From contig NZ_DASUVO010000032.1 in assembly GCF_036378875.1 (NCBI RefSeq), forward strand, positions 84,767-148,766: a stretch of 64,000 nucleotides of DNA, read 5' to 3'. Below are positions 1 to 8,536 of the stretch, in pieces (within the stretch, counting starts at the first letter, position 1; each line of letters starts with the position of its first letter). Under the pieces are notes generated by a model. It ran no database searches and was not told the DNA's origin. It was given only the letters and a program-made list of their open reading frames with translations. The DNA is from Actinophytocola sp036378875. Lineage in GTDB: Bacteria > Actinomycetota > Actinomycetes > Mycobacteriales > Pseudonocardiaceae. Position numbers and translations under genes: made by a program.

Positions 1-1
1 C

Positions 2-607
2 GGCTTCGTGCGCCGGGATCTCGGCGACCTCGAAGCGGCACAGGCCCAGTTCCGCCTGGCCCGCGAACTGTTCGAGAAGGTCGAGCACCGCGCCGGACAG
101 TCACAGGCGCTGGCCTTCGACGGCTGGGTGACACTCCACCTCGGCGGACACGGCGAAGCGGCTGAACTCGCCAGGGCATCCCTCGCACTGGCCGACGGAC
201 CCGCCAGGATCACCGGACTGGTCACCCTCGGCGTCGCGCTCGCCTCGACGGACTCCACGGAGTCACTGCGCGCGCTGCACGAGGCGCTGCGGCTGGCGGA
301 GCAGAACGACCTTCGACACAACCAGGCGTGGTGCCACAACTATCTCGGTGTGGCACTGCGCGTCATGGGGCAGGCCCAGCAGGCGCTCGAACACCACCGG
401 CGCGCCTTCGAACTGCTGGAACCGCTGGCCGAGGTGCAGATGGAGATCGACTTCCTGCACACCTACGCCGAGACCTGCCGCGCGGCGGGCCGCCACGACG
501 AGGCGCTAGCCCTGCTCGACCGGGTTGTCACGATCGCGCGAGAGCTGGGCCGCCCACACGACGAAAAGCGCGCACGCGCGGCCAGTGAGGCCATGATGGA
601 GAGTTAG
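2..607 (+). CDS. TPR-repeat C-terminal part of a regulator (5' end outside window)
   Basis: The frame is open from base 2, so the beginning of the gene lies upstream of the window; the first possible GTG at 8 is not a credible start. The roughly 200 visible residues are Ala/Leu/Glu/Arg-rich helical repeats of tetratricopeptide type (for example around HNYLGVALRVMGQAQQALEHH and TYAETCRAAGRHDEALALLD). Such repeats form the C-terminal protein-interaction scaffold of AfsR/SARP and LuxR-LAL regulators in actinomycetes. No DNA-binding domain is visible, so the regulator class is inference. It converges on the GNAT gene that follows. Confidence 0.7.
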   Translation, partial: GFVRRDLGDLEAAQAQFRLARELFEKVEHRAGQSQALAFDGWVTLHLGGHGEAAELARASLALADGPARITGLVTLGVALASTDSTESLRALHEALRLAEQNDLRHNQAWCHNYLGVALRVMGQAQQALEHHRRAFELLEPLAEVQMEIDFLHTYAETCRAAGRHDEALALLDRVVTIARELGRPHDEKRARAASEAMMES

Positions 608-619
608 CGAGAGCAGGGA

Positions 620-1177
620 TCATTCAGCTGCCGCTACGGTTCTGGTGACCACCCAGTGGTTCTTGCCCAGCTGGCGGGTTCGTTCGAAGCCGTGGCGTTC
701 GAACATGGCCACTGTGCCGTTGTAGAGGAACGACGAGGACACCGAGCGGTCGGCGGCGTCCTCGGGATAGCTCTCGACGGTCCCGCCGCCGAGGCGGGCG
801 ATCTCCCGTAGTGCGCCGTCGAGTGCGGTCGAGGCTACGCCGCCGCGGCGGTGTCCGCGGTCGACGAAGAAACACGTGATCCGCCAGTCCGGCAGGACGT
901 CGAGCGACGCGAGGTAGGCGCGTTGGTGTTTGATGCGCGGCAGTTCGTCGGTCGGTCCGAACTGGCACCAGCCAACACATTTCGGTCCGTCGTACACGAG
1001 CGCCGCGTGTGCTCGGCCTTCCCGGACGCGGGTTTCCTTGGTGGACCGTCGTTCCGTGCGTTCCTTGCCCTCCGCGTGGAACGACATGCACCAGCACCCG
1101 CCGAACACGCCGTTGTGCCGCTCGACCAACTCGGCGAAGTCGGGCCAGGTCGTCTCGTCGAGCGGATTGGTGTGCAT
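620..1177 (-). CDS. GNAT-family N-acetyltransferase
   Basis: A 185-residue protein with a C-terminal GNAT core: a hydrophobic strand followed by VDRGHRRGGVASTALDGAL, which resembles the R/Q-x-x-G-x-G/A acetyl-CoA pyrophosphate loop, and a final strand near MFERHGFERTRQLG. The start is the ATG at 1177-1175 because its A is shared with the TGA of the upstream hydrolase gene (TGATG), a translational-coupling overlap; the longer open frame upstream only reads through that gene. It is probably a small-molecule acetyltransferase. The substrate cannot be read from sequence. Cotranscribed with the alpha/beta hydrolase. Confidence 0.8.
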   Translation of the reverse strand: MHTNPLDETTWPDFAELVERHNGVFGGCWCMSFHAEGKERTERRSTKETRVREGRAHAALVYDGPKCVGWCQFGPTDELPRIKHQRAYLASLDVLPDWRITCFFVDRGHRRGGVASTALDGALREIARLGGGTVESYPEDAADRSVSSSFLYNGTVAMFERHGFERTRQLGKNHWVVTRTVAAAE

Positions 1178-1746
1178 CACCGCAGGAACGCCAGTGTGCG
1201 GTCCAGCAGCAGGGCGGCCGCGTCGGCGTCGTAGGACGGGAGTGTGCGGTCGGCGAAGTAGTGCTGGTCGCCGGGGTAGAGGAACAGTTCGGCGTCCTTT
1301 GCCGACGCGACGAGCGCCTTGGCCGCGTCGAGGTCGCCCTCGTCGACGAAGATCGGGTCGGCGTCCATGCCGTGCACCTGGACCGGCACGTCGTCGGGCC
1401 AGGTAGGACCGAACTCCGTGACCGGAACGCACGAGTAGTACAGCAGCGCACCCCGCGCGCTGGGCCGGGTCTGCGCCAGCTTCTGCGCCGGGAGCACGCC
1501 GATCGAGAACCCGGCGTAGACCACGTCGGTGGGTAGCTCGTCGACCGCCCGTGTGCCGCGTTCGATCACCTCACCGAAGCCGACCTGCTGGGCGTGGGCC
1601 ACGCCCTCCTCGAGGGTCGCGAACGTGTTGCCCTCGAAGAGGTCCGGTGTGTGCACGGTATGGCCTGCCGCTCGCAGTTCGTCCGCGAAGGCGGTTATTC
1701 CGGGCGTGAGCCCCAAAGCGTGATGGAACAGGACAACCTCGGCCAT
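1177..1746 (-). CDS. Dienelactone hydrolase-like alpha/beta hydrolase
   Basis: A 189-residue protein of dienelactone-hydrolase size and layout: N-terminal VVLFHHALGLTPG (oxyanion region), nucleophile elbow GFSIG, acid candidate in GMDADP and a histidine in PGDQHYF near the C-terminus. The elbow carries Ser where classical DLH has Cys, so it is more likely a general esterase or hydrolase. The ATG at 1746 is chosen because GGAGG lies 5 nt upstream; the GTG four codons earlier overlaps this ribosome-binding site. First gene of a two-gene operon with the GNAT. Confidence 0.82.
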   Translation of the reverse strand: MAEVVLFHHALGLTPGITAFADELRAAGHTVHTPDLFEGNTFATLEEGVAHAQQVGFGEVIERGTRAVDELPTDVVYAGFSIGVLPAQKLAQTRPSARGALLYYSCVPVTEFGPTWPDDVPVQVHGMDADPIFVDEGDLDAAKALVASAKDAELFLYPGDQHYFADRTLPSYDADAAALLLDRTLAFLR

Positions 1747-1811
1747 ACCAACCTCCACTGGAGACCCGACGCGAACGAACCCTAACAGCGTCGAGCGACG
1801 GAGTTGGCCGC

Positions 1812-2665
1812 CTACTTTTCGACACGCTCCAGGTAGCCGTTGATGACCGTGTACTCGGGGACGTCATCGGTCGGTACCGCGTGGAAGGGTTTGCCGCCAT
1901 CGTCGATCGTGGTCGTGTAGGACCGGCCCGCCTGTACGTAGGAAAGAGTCGCGGTCCACTGACAGTCGCACACCGGTCCGGGCTCGACCTTCAGGTCGAA
2001 GATCTCCGGGTCGGTTTCCGAGACGGTGAACGGGAAGTCGACCGCGTCGACAGGCACGAAATTGCCTTCGTCGTCCATTTCCTCGCCCGGTAGCGCCCGC
2101 ACGCGTGGAGGTGTCGGCGCGAGATCCACGCTGAAGTAACGCGGTGGAGCCGGTGCGCCGCACTGGCCGATGGACACCACCGTCCTGCTCGTCAACGCCG
2201 CGCGGGAAACGAGGTTGACCCGGATTCCCGTGAGAATGGTCGCCCTGCTCAGATTGCCCTCGACGGAGAACCGAACGCTGTTCTTCGCCTGCCACCCGCC
2301 GGCTGACGTGACCCAGGCACTGAACGAGTTCATGTACGCCTCGTAGGCCTCATCGAAGGCGTACTCGTCCGGAAGAGGTATGTCCGAGCCGAGCTCGTCG
2401 ACATCCTGGGGGAGGAAGAAACGCGTCGGACATTCGGTATCGTCCCAGCCCGCCAACACGGCCACCGACAACGGTCCTTCGACCGGGCCGGTCGCCGAGG
2501 CGTGCTCGTCGGCGGCGGACTGGGCGGTGGATCGTCCGATGACCGCGGAAACCACCACGCGCCGAACGCGATCACGGCGGCCGCCACCGTGGCGATACTC
2601 GCCCACCAGGACGCGGAATACCACCGAGGCTTCGGCGGCCGGACCGGCGGGGGGTTTTCAGTCAC
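1812..2665 (-). pseudogene. Membrane-anchored hypothetical protein, interrupted by an apparent frameshift
   Basis: Reading starts at a GTG (2665-2663) with AAGGGAG 6 nt upstream. The first ~50 codons give a proline-rich cytoplasmic segment, one transmembrane helix (WWASIATVAAAVIAFGAWWF) and a Pro/Ser/Thr linker. Near 2480-2500 the sensible reading moves to another frame, which carries the ~200-residue extracytoplasmic part to 1812 with GWDDTECPTRFF, VSIGQCGAP and VCDCQWTATLSYVQ. Neither frame alone makes a plausible protein. Either a single-base indel disrupted the gene or the base call is wrong. The domain is not one I recognise; cysteines suggest an exported fold. Confidence 0.6.
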
Positions 2666-2856
2666 GAAATCTCCCTTCCAGTGGATCTCGTGCCACCCGA
2701 GGTATCTGTCCGAGCCGACGCCGCATTACGGTTACCGGCTGACGGATATTCCTGTCGACTTGGAAGGGAAGTCAGGAAAAGAACCACCGGGGTTGGACCC
2801 GCTGGTGAGGAAGCCGCGCGGCATCAGGTCGACAGAGCCTGACTACCATCGGGAGG

Positions 2857-3702
2857 ATGGGCAGTGCGGCGGGTGTGGTGCTCGCGGGTGGACGTTCCTC
2901 GCGGATGGGTGCGTCGAAGGCCGGGCTGGAGTGGCACGGCTCGACCCTGCTGTACCGGGCGGCCGCTGTGCTCGGCCGGGCTGTCGACGGCCCGGTCGTG
3001 GTCGTGTCCGCGCCGGGGCAGGAGCTGCCCGAGCTACCGGCCGGTGTCGCGGTCGTCGAGGACCCGGTTGAAGGGCTCGGTCCGATGCAGGGGCTGGCGG
3101 CCGGGTTGGCGGCCGTCGAGGACCGCGCCGAGGCCGCCTTCGTGTGCTCCACCGATCTGCCGTTCCTGCATCCGGCCTATGTCCGGCGGGTGTTGGCCGC
3201 GCTCACCGCGGACGTGGAGGTCGTGCTGCCGGTGGCGCGCGGGTTTCGGCAGCCGTTGGCCGCCGCCTACCGGACGAGGATCGCCGGACTGGTCGCGGAC
3301 CTGTTGGCGCAGGGGAACCAGCGGCCCGGGATGATCTTCAAGCACTGCGCGGTGACCCAGCTGGACGACGACGCCCTCCTGGCGGACGCCACGCTCGCGA
3401 AGTACGACCCGGACCTGGAGTCCGTGGTGAACGTCAACACCCCGGAGGAGTTCCGGTCCGCCCGGGACCGGGAACCGCCCGAGGTCGTGGTCGAGCGGTT
3501 CGGTGTCCTGGCCAAGGGCGGTGGGCAACGACCGCGCACCGTGCGTGCCGCCACGATCGGCGCCGCGGCGGAGGCGGTCGGACTGACGCTGGATCGACAC
3601 GTTGTGGCCGCTCTGAACGGGGACCAGGTGACCAAGGACGGCCGGTTGCCGCTGGTCGCGGGGGACACCGTCGCCTTCCTGTCGGCGGACGCGGGCGGGT
3701 AG
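2857..3702 (+). CDS. MobA-MoaD fusion: molybdenum cofactor guanylyltransferase with C-terminal sulfur-carrier domain
   Basis: 281 residues. Residues ~7-200 are a MobA nucleotidyltransferase: P-loop-like LAGGRSSRMGASK at 9-21, STDLPFL, and NVNTPEEF near 192, the GTP:Mo-molybdopterin guanylyltransferase signature. From ~208 a beta-grasp domain of ~73 residues follows (VVVERFGVLAK ... LNGDQVTKDGRLPLVAGDTVAF) and ends in Gly-Gly, the terminus that MoaD/ThiS proteins need for adenylation and thiocarboxylation. The fusion therefore couples a sulfur carrier to the nucleotide-attachment enzyme. GGGAGG directly abuts the ATG with no spacing, while TACCAT at 2844-2849 lies 7 nt before it, so a leaderless mRNA is possible. 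It begins the W/Mo enzyme cluster. Confidence 0.85.
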   Translation: MGSAAGVVLAGGRSSRMGASKAGLEWHGSTLLYRAAAVLGRAVDGPVVVVSAPGQELPELPAGVAVVEDPVEGLGPMQGLAAGLAAVEDRAEAAFVCSTDLPFLHPAYVRRVLAALTADVEVVLPVARGFRQPLAAAYRTRIAGLVADLLAQGNQRPGMIFKHCAVTQLDDDALLADATLAKYDPDLESVVNVNTPEEFRSARDREPPEVVVERFGVLAKGGGQRPRTVRAATIGAAAEAVGLTLDRHVVAALNGDQVTKDGRLPLVAGDTVAFLSADAGG

Positions 3703-3718
3703 GGCATACAGTCGACGT

Positions 3719-5515
3719 ATGGCGCCAGGTGGTTTCTTCGGGCAGGCGCTCGTCGTGGACGTGCGCGGGGACCACGCGACCGGCGTCCCGCTCCCACTGG
3801 ATGACCGGGTCCTGCGGGCCTATCTGGGCGGGGTCGGGCTCGGCACGTGGCTCATGCACCGGCTCGCGCCGCCGTTGGTGAACCCGCTCGCGCCGGAGGC
3901 GCCGCTCGCGTTCGTGTTCTCCTCGCTCGTCGGCACGCCGCTGACCACGAGCGCCAAGTTCGCGGTCGTGGCGAAGTCGCCGCTGACCGGGCTGCTCACC
4001 GACGCGCTCGCGTCCAGCCAGTTCGCCATCGCCGGCAAGCTCACCGGCCACGACGCGATCGTCGTCCGAGGACATGCCGACGCGCTGTCCGTCCTGCTGA
4101 TCGACGGCGACGGACCACGGCTCGAACCAGCGCCCGAACTCGCGGGGCTGTCAGCCGCCGACGCGGAGGCCCAGGTCAAGGAGCGGTTCGGCCGCGGCTG
4201 GCGCACCGCCGCGATCGGGCCTGCGGGGGAACGGGGCGTGCGGTACGCGACCATCAGCCACGACGGCCGGCACGCCGGTCGCGGTGGCCTCGGCGCGGTG
4301 CTCGGCGCCAAGAACGTCAAGGCGGTGCTCGTGAAGGCGGCCACCAAGGTCGACGTCGCCGACCACGCCCGGGTGCTCGCCGCCGCGAAGGACCTGCGTA
4401 GTCGTAGCTTCGGGCCGGCCACCGCGAAGTACCGCGAGCTGGGCACGCTCGCGAACCTGTTGGCGTTCAACGCGGTCAGCACGCTGCCGACCCGTAACTT
4501 CACCGCGGCGACCTTCGAGGACGCGCCCCGGCTCGCTGCCGAGGAACTGCACGAGCTGCGTGGCGTCGCCCGCAACAGCTGTGCCTCCTGCTCGATCGGC
4601 TGCGAGCACATCTACGCCCGCAAGGGCGGCGGTAGCCAGCGCATGGAGTACGAGAACGTCTTCGCGCTCGGCCCGCTGTGCGGGGTGTCCGACCCCGATG
4701 ACGTGTTCGCCGCCAGCGCGCGGTGCGACGAGCTCGGCATCGACACCATCTCCGCTGGCGGGACGATCGCGTGGGCCATGGAGTGCGTCGAGCGCGGACT
4801 GATCGACGAGCCGTGGCTGACGTTCGGCGACGGCGCGGCTCTGCTGCGTGCGCTGGACGAGATCGGGGCGCGTACTCCCGGGCTGGGGGAGCTGCTCGCC
4901 GAGGGCTCCCGGCGGGCCGCGGAACGGGTGGGACACGGCTCGATCGACTTCGCCCCACAGGTCAAGGGCCTGGAGATGCCCGGCTACGAGCCGCGCAGCC
5001 TGCAGTCGATGGCGCTCGGCCTGGCGGTCAACGCACGGGGCGCGGACCACAACCGCTCCGGGGCGTACGAGGCGGACCTGTCCGGCGACCTCGACCGGTT
5101 CGCGGGCGGCGCGGCGCACGTGGCCGCCGCGGTCCAGACCGAGGACAAGGCCGCGGTGATGGACTCGATGATCCTCTGCAAGTTCCTGCGCGGGGTGTTC
5201 ACCGACCCGTTCACCGAGTGGTCGCGGCTGCTGGCTCTGGTCACCGGCTGGGACATCGACGCCGGCGAACTGCGGACCGCCGCGCGCAGGATCGTCCGCG
5301 CCAAGCGGGCGTTCAACCTGCGCGAAGGCGCCACCGCGGCCGACGACACGCTGCCCACCCGGCTGCTCGAGACGCCACTCGAACTCTCCTCGGGGCGCGT
5401 CGTCTCGCTCACCGCGGACCGGCTGCGGTCGATGGTCGCCGGCTACTACGAGGCCCGCGGTCTGGATGAGGAAGGCAGAGTGGCACCAGCGGATCTGGCG
5501 GATCTTCACCTGTAG
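3719..5515 (+). CDS. Aldehyde:ferredoxin oxidoreductase family protein (tungsten-type)
   Basis: 598 residues, full AOR-family length. The N-terminal domain has LRAYLGGVGLGTWLM and the pterin-binding GRHAGRGGLGAVLGAKNVKA. The [4Fe-4S] ligands are visible as CASCSIGC (Cys288, 291, 295) plus Cys487 in DSMILCKF; the first three numbers coincide with those of the Pyrococcus AOR. Family members oxidise aldehydes to acids, or reduce acids, using a tungsten bis-pterin and pass electrons to ferredoxin or a partner. No ferredoxin gene is adjacent; a flavin/FeS diaphorase is encoded two genes on. TACAGT 6 nt before the ATG could give an internal leaderless start. The aldehyde substrate is unknown. Confidence 0.88.
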   Translation: MAPGGFFGQALVVDVRGDHATGVPLPLDDRVLRAYLGGVGLGTWLMHRLAPPLVNPLAPEAPLAFVFSSLVGTPLTTSAKFAVVAKSPLTGLLTDALASSQFAIAGKLTGHDAIVVRGHADALSVLLIDGDGPRLEPAPELAGLSAADAEAQVKERFGRGWRTAAIGPAGERGVRYATISHDGRHAGRGGLGAVLGAKNVKAVLVKAATKVDVADHARVLAAAKDLRSRSFGPATAKYRELGTLANLLAFNAVSTLPTRNFTAATFEDAPRLAAEELHELRGVARNSCASCSIGCEHIYARKGGGSQRMEYENVFALGPLCGVSDPDDVFAASARCDELGIDTISAGGTIAWAMECVERGLIDEPWLTFGDGAALLRALDEIGARTPGLGELLAEGSRRAAERVGHGSIDFAPQVKGLEMPGYEPRSLQSMALGLAVNARGADHNRSGAYEADLSGDLDRFAGGAAHVAAAVQTEDKAAVMDSMILCKFLRGVFTDPFTEWSRLLALVTGWDIDAGELRTAARRIVRAKRAFNLREGATAADDTLPTRLLETPLELSSGRVVSLTADRLRSMVAGYYEARGLDEEGRVAPADLADLHL

Positions 5516-5528
5516 GCATAGCGTCGGG

Positions 5529-5587
5529 TCTGACAGGCCGAGAGCCGCAACGGTATGCTGTATGCAATGCCGAGAGGTGGAGCGACG
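5529..5587 (+). promoter_or_regulatory. Candidate promoter and ribosome-binding site for the formate-dehydrogenase-type genes
   Basis: In the 72-nt gap after the AOR gene, TCTGAC (5529-5534) and TATGCT (5554-5559) are spaced 19 nt apart like a vegetative -35/-10 pair. The predicted start near 5566 would leave a ~20-nt leader containing AGGTGGAG just before the ATG at 5588. The repeated word GTATGC around 5553-5565 could also be an operator half-site. This is read by eye only. Confidence 0.4.
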
Positions 5588-8536
5588 ATGACGACTCTCG
5601 AGGAACCGGATACGTCCGTGCGGACGGTGACGGCGGAGATCGACGGCCGCTCGGTGACCGTGCCGGAGGGCACCACGATCTACGACGCGGCCAAACAGGC
5701 CGGCGTCGACATCCCGGTCCTGTGCCACGACGAACGCTACGACCCGGTCGGCGTGTGCCGCATGTGCGTCGTCGACACCGGAGGCCGGGTGCTCGCCGCC
5801 GCGTGTGTGCGGCCGTGCGAGGACGGCATGACCGTCCAAACCGACACCGAGGAGATCCAGCGCAACCGCGCCACGCTGACCGAGCTGCTGATCGCCGACC
5901 AGCCGGCCCGCGCGGACGACCCGAAGCAGAACAAGACCGGCGACAACCTGTTGCTCGAGCTGGCCGACCAGTTCGACGTGGCCAAGGAGACCACCGAGCT
6001 GCCCTGCGGCTCCGGGCGGGGCGTCGACCTGTCGAACCCGGTCATCGAGGTCAACCACGACGCGTGCATCCTGTGTGACCGCTGCGTTCGCGCCTGTGAC
6101 GACATCCAGGGCAACGACGTCATCGGCCGGTCCGGCAAGGGCTACTCGACCCTCATCGCGTTCGACTTCAACGACCCGATGGGCCAGAGCTCCTGCGTGA
6201 CCTGCGGTGAGTGCGTGCAGGCCTGCCCGACGGGCGCGCTGACCAACAAGCCCATCAACAACATCCCGATCCAGCCACGCGAGCAGCTCGACGCGGTGGA
6301 CAGCGTCTGCCCGTACTGCGGTGTCGGTTGCGCGCTCACCTACTACGTCGACCGCGAGCGTGGCGCGATCTCCTTCGCCGAGGGGCGTGACCAGCCCGGG
6401 TCGAAGAGCCGGCTGTGCGTGAAGGGCCGATACGGCTGGGACTACGCGGCCTCGCCGCAACGCCTGACCGTGCCGCTGATCCGTCGTGCGGAGTCGTATC
6501 CCAAGGGTCCGTTGTCCTCGGATGTCCGGGGCGACAACGACCGGGGTCGGGTCGGGGGCGGCAACCGCAGCGGCGGCGGTCGCGGGGACAAGAAGATGGG
6601 CCGCGACGGTCGCCGCAAGCCCGGCGGGCTCGTCGACTACGACGAGGTCATGCCGCACTTCCGCGAGGCGACCTGGGAGGAGGCCCTCTCGCTCGTCGCG
6701 AGCAGGCTCAAGGAGATCCATTCGACGCTCGGGCCCGGTGCGATCGCCGGATTCGGCTCGGCGAAGTGCTCCAACGAGGAGGCCTACCTCTTCCAGAAGC
6801 TCATCCGCGCCGGGTTCAACACCAACAACGTCGACCACTGCACGCGCCTGTGCCACGCGTCGTCGGTCGCCGCGTTGTTCGAGGGCGTCGGCTCCGGCGC
6901 GGTGTCCACCACCTACGGCGACGTCGCCAACGCCGAGGTCGTGATCATCACCGGCTCCAACCCGACGGCGAACCACCCGGTGGCAAGCTCGTTCTTCAAG
7001 CAGGCCCGCCGCCGCGGCACGAAGATCGTCTACGTCGACCCGCGCGCCAGCACGGTCGCCGAGCACGCCGACTACTACTGCCAGGTCAAGCCGGGCACGG
7101 ACGTGGCGTTCTACAACGGGATCATGCACGAGGTGATCCGCCTCGGGCTGATCGACCGCGAGTTCATCGCCGAGCGGGTGTCCAACTACGACGAGCTGGC
7201 TCGCACGGTCGCCGACTACCCGCCCGAGCGGGCCGCGCAGATCACCGGCGTCGACGCCGACCTGATCCGTGAGGTCGCGCGAGTGTGGGGTGAGGCGAAG
7301 GCCGGCGTCATCTACTGGGGCATGGGCATCTCGCAGCACACGACCGGCACCGACAACGCCCGCTGCCTGATCGCGCTGTGCTCGATCACCGGTAACGTCG
7401 GCAAGCCTGGCGCCGGCCTGCATCCCTTGCGGGGACAGAACAACGTGCAGGGCGCGTCGGACGCGGGCCTGATCCCGATGTTCTACCCGGACTATCAGGG
7501 CGTGGACGCGGAGACGACCCGCCTGCGGTTCGAACAGGCCTGGGACGCGACGCTCGACCCCAACCGCGGCCTCACGGTCACCGAGATCATCGGGTCGGTG
7601 CTCAAACCCGTTGGTGTGCGCGGCATGTACATGCTGGGCGAGAACCCGTTCCTGTCCGACCCGAACATCAACAAGGTCCGGAAGGCATTGGCAGCACTGG
7701 ACTTCCTCGTCGTGCAGGACATCTTCCTCACCGAGACCGCGGAGTTCGCCGACGTCATCCTGCCCGCGTCGTCGTACCTGGAGAAGGACGGCAGCTACAC
7801 CAACACCGACCGGCGCGTCCAGTTGGGCCGCAAGGTGATGGACCCGCCCGGCCAGGCTCGTGTGGACTGGGAGGTGATCCAGGACATCGCCCAGCGCGTC
7901 GGGTTGGACTGGCAGTACACGTCACCGAGCGAGATCTTCGACGAGATGGTCGCGCTGATGCCGTCCTACGCGAACCTTCGCCACGACAACCTCGGCCTGT
8001 CCGGGAAGCTGTACCCGAACGAGGACCCGGACCACTCCGACGGCACCATCGTGTTGTTCGACGAACGGTTCAACACCGACGACGGGCTCGCGCACCTCGT
8101 GCCCGCGCAGTGGTTGCCAGCCAAGGAACTCCCGGACGCGGAGTACCCGCTGGTGCTCAACACCGGGCGGCTGCTGGAACACTGGCACACCGGGTCGATG
8201 ACACGCCGCTCCTTCGCGCTCGACACGATCGCGCCGATCGCCGAGGTGTACCTGCACCCCAAGGACGCGGCCGACCGCGGCCTCGCGCACGGCGAGCTGG
8301 CGCGGGTGCGGTCCCGGCGAGGCGTGATCGAGCTGCGGGTGCGGATCTCCCACCGCGAGCAGTTGGGGAACGTCTTCATCCCGTTCCACTTCCGCGAGGC
8401 GGCGGCGAACCTGCTGACCATCGACGAGATCGACCCGTTCGGCAAGATCCCCGAGTTCAAGTTCTGCGCGGTGCAGGTGGAGGCTCTGGGTGCCGAACAC
8501 GTGACACAACCGGCGAGCTTGGGAGCCCCGGAATGA
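5588..8536 (+). CDS. fdhA: NAD-linked formate dehydrogenase-type molybdopterin oxidoreductase, catalytic alpha subunit
   Basis: 982 residues. Order: plant-type [2Fe-2S] domain (Cys46, 57, 60, 73), two [4Fe-4S] ferredoxin motifs (CILCDRCVRAC from Cys160, CVTCGECVQAC from Cys203), the MopB [4Fe-4S] motif CPYCGVGC from Cys241, then the bis-MGD domain with metal-ligand candidate Cys422 in HCTRLCHASS, and a C-terminal dinucleotide-binding domain. This is the FdsA/FdhA architecture for formate:NAD oxidoreductases. The His-Cys3 cluster usually found between the [2Fe-2S] and ferredoxin parts is missing (ADQPARADDPKQNKTGDN instead). A Gly/Arg/Lys-rich insert lies at ~304-350. The ATG at 5588 is preferred over 5555 for its ribosome-binding site. 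Confidence 0.88.
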   Translation: MTTLEEPDTSVRTVTAEIDGRSVTVPEGTTIYDAAKQAGVDIPVLCHDERYDPVGVCRMCVVDTGGRVLAAACVRPCEDGMTVQTDTEEIQRNRATLTELLIADQPARADDPKQNKTGDNLLLELADQFDVAKETTELPCGSGRGVDLSNPVIEVNHDACILCDRCVRACDDIQGNDVIGRSGKGYSTLIAFDFNDPMGQSSCVTCGECVQACPTGALTNKPINNIPIQPREQLDAVDSVCPYCGVGCALTYYVDRERGAISFAEGRDQPGSKSRLCVKGRYGWDYAASPQRLTVPLIRRAESYPKGPLSSDVRGDNDRGRVGGGNRSGGGRGDKKMGRDGRRKPGGLVDYDEVMPHFREATWEEALSLVASRLKEIHSTLGPGAIAGFGSAKCSNEEAYLFQKLIRAGFNTNNVDHCTRLCHASSVAALFEGVGSGAVSTTYGDVANAEVVIITGSNPTANHPVASSFFKQARRRGTKIVYVDPRASTVAEHADYYCQVKPGTDVAFYNGIMHEVIRLGLIDREFIAERVSNYDELARTVADYPPERAAQITGVDADLIREVARVWGEAKAGVIYWGMGISQHTTGTDNARCLIALCSITGNVGKPGAGLHPLRGQNNVQGASDAGLIPMFYPDYQGVDAETTRLRFEQAWDATLDPNRGLTVTEIIGSVLKPVGVRGMYMLGENPFLSDPNINKVRKALAALDFLVVQDIFLTETAEFADVILPASSYLEKDGSYTNTDRRVQLGRKVMDPPGQARVDWEVIQDIAQRVGLDWQYTSPSEIFDEMVALMPSYANLRHDNLGLSGKLYPNEDPDHSDGTIVLFDERFNTDDGLAHLVPAQWLPAKELPDAEYPLVLNTGRLLEHWHTGSMTRRSFALDTIAPIAEVYLHPKDAADRGLAHGELARVRSRRGVIELRVRISHREQLGNVFIPFHFREAAANLLTIDEIDPFGKIPEFKFCAVQVEALGAEHVTQPASLGAPE

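Noticed and set aside
4151..7423. A 1090-codon open frame on the minus strand
   Set aside because: It is antisense to the AOR and fdhA genes, whose motifs are unmistakable; composition is typical of a GC-rich shadow frame (V/D/R/A runs, no domain).
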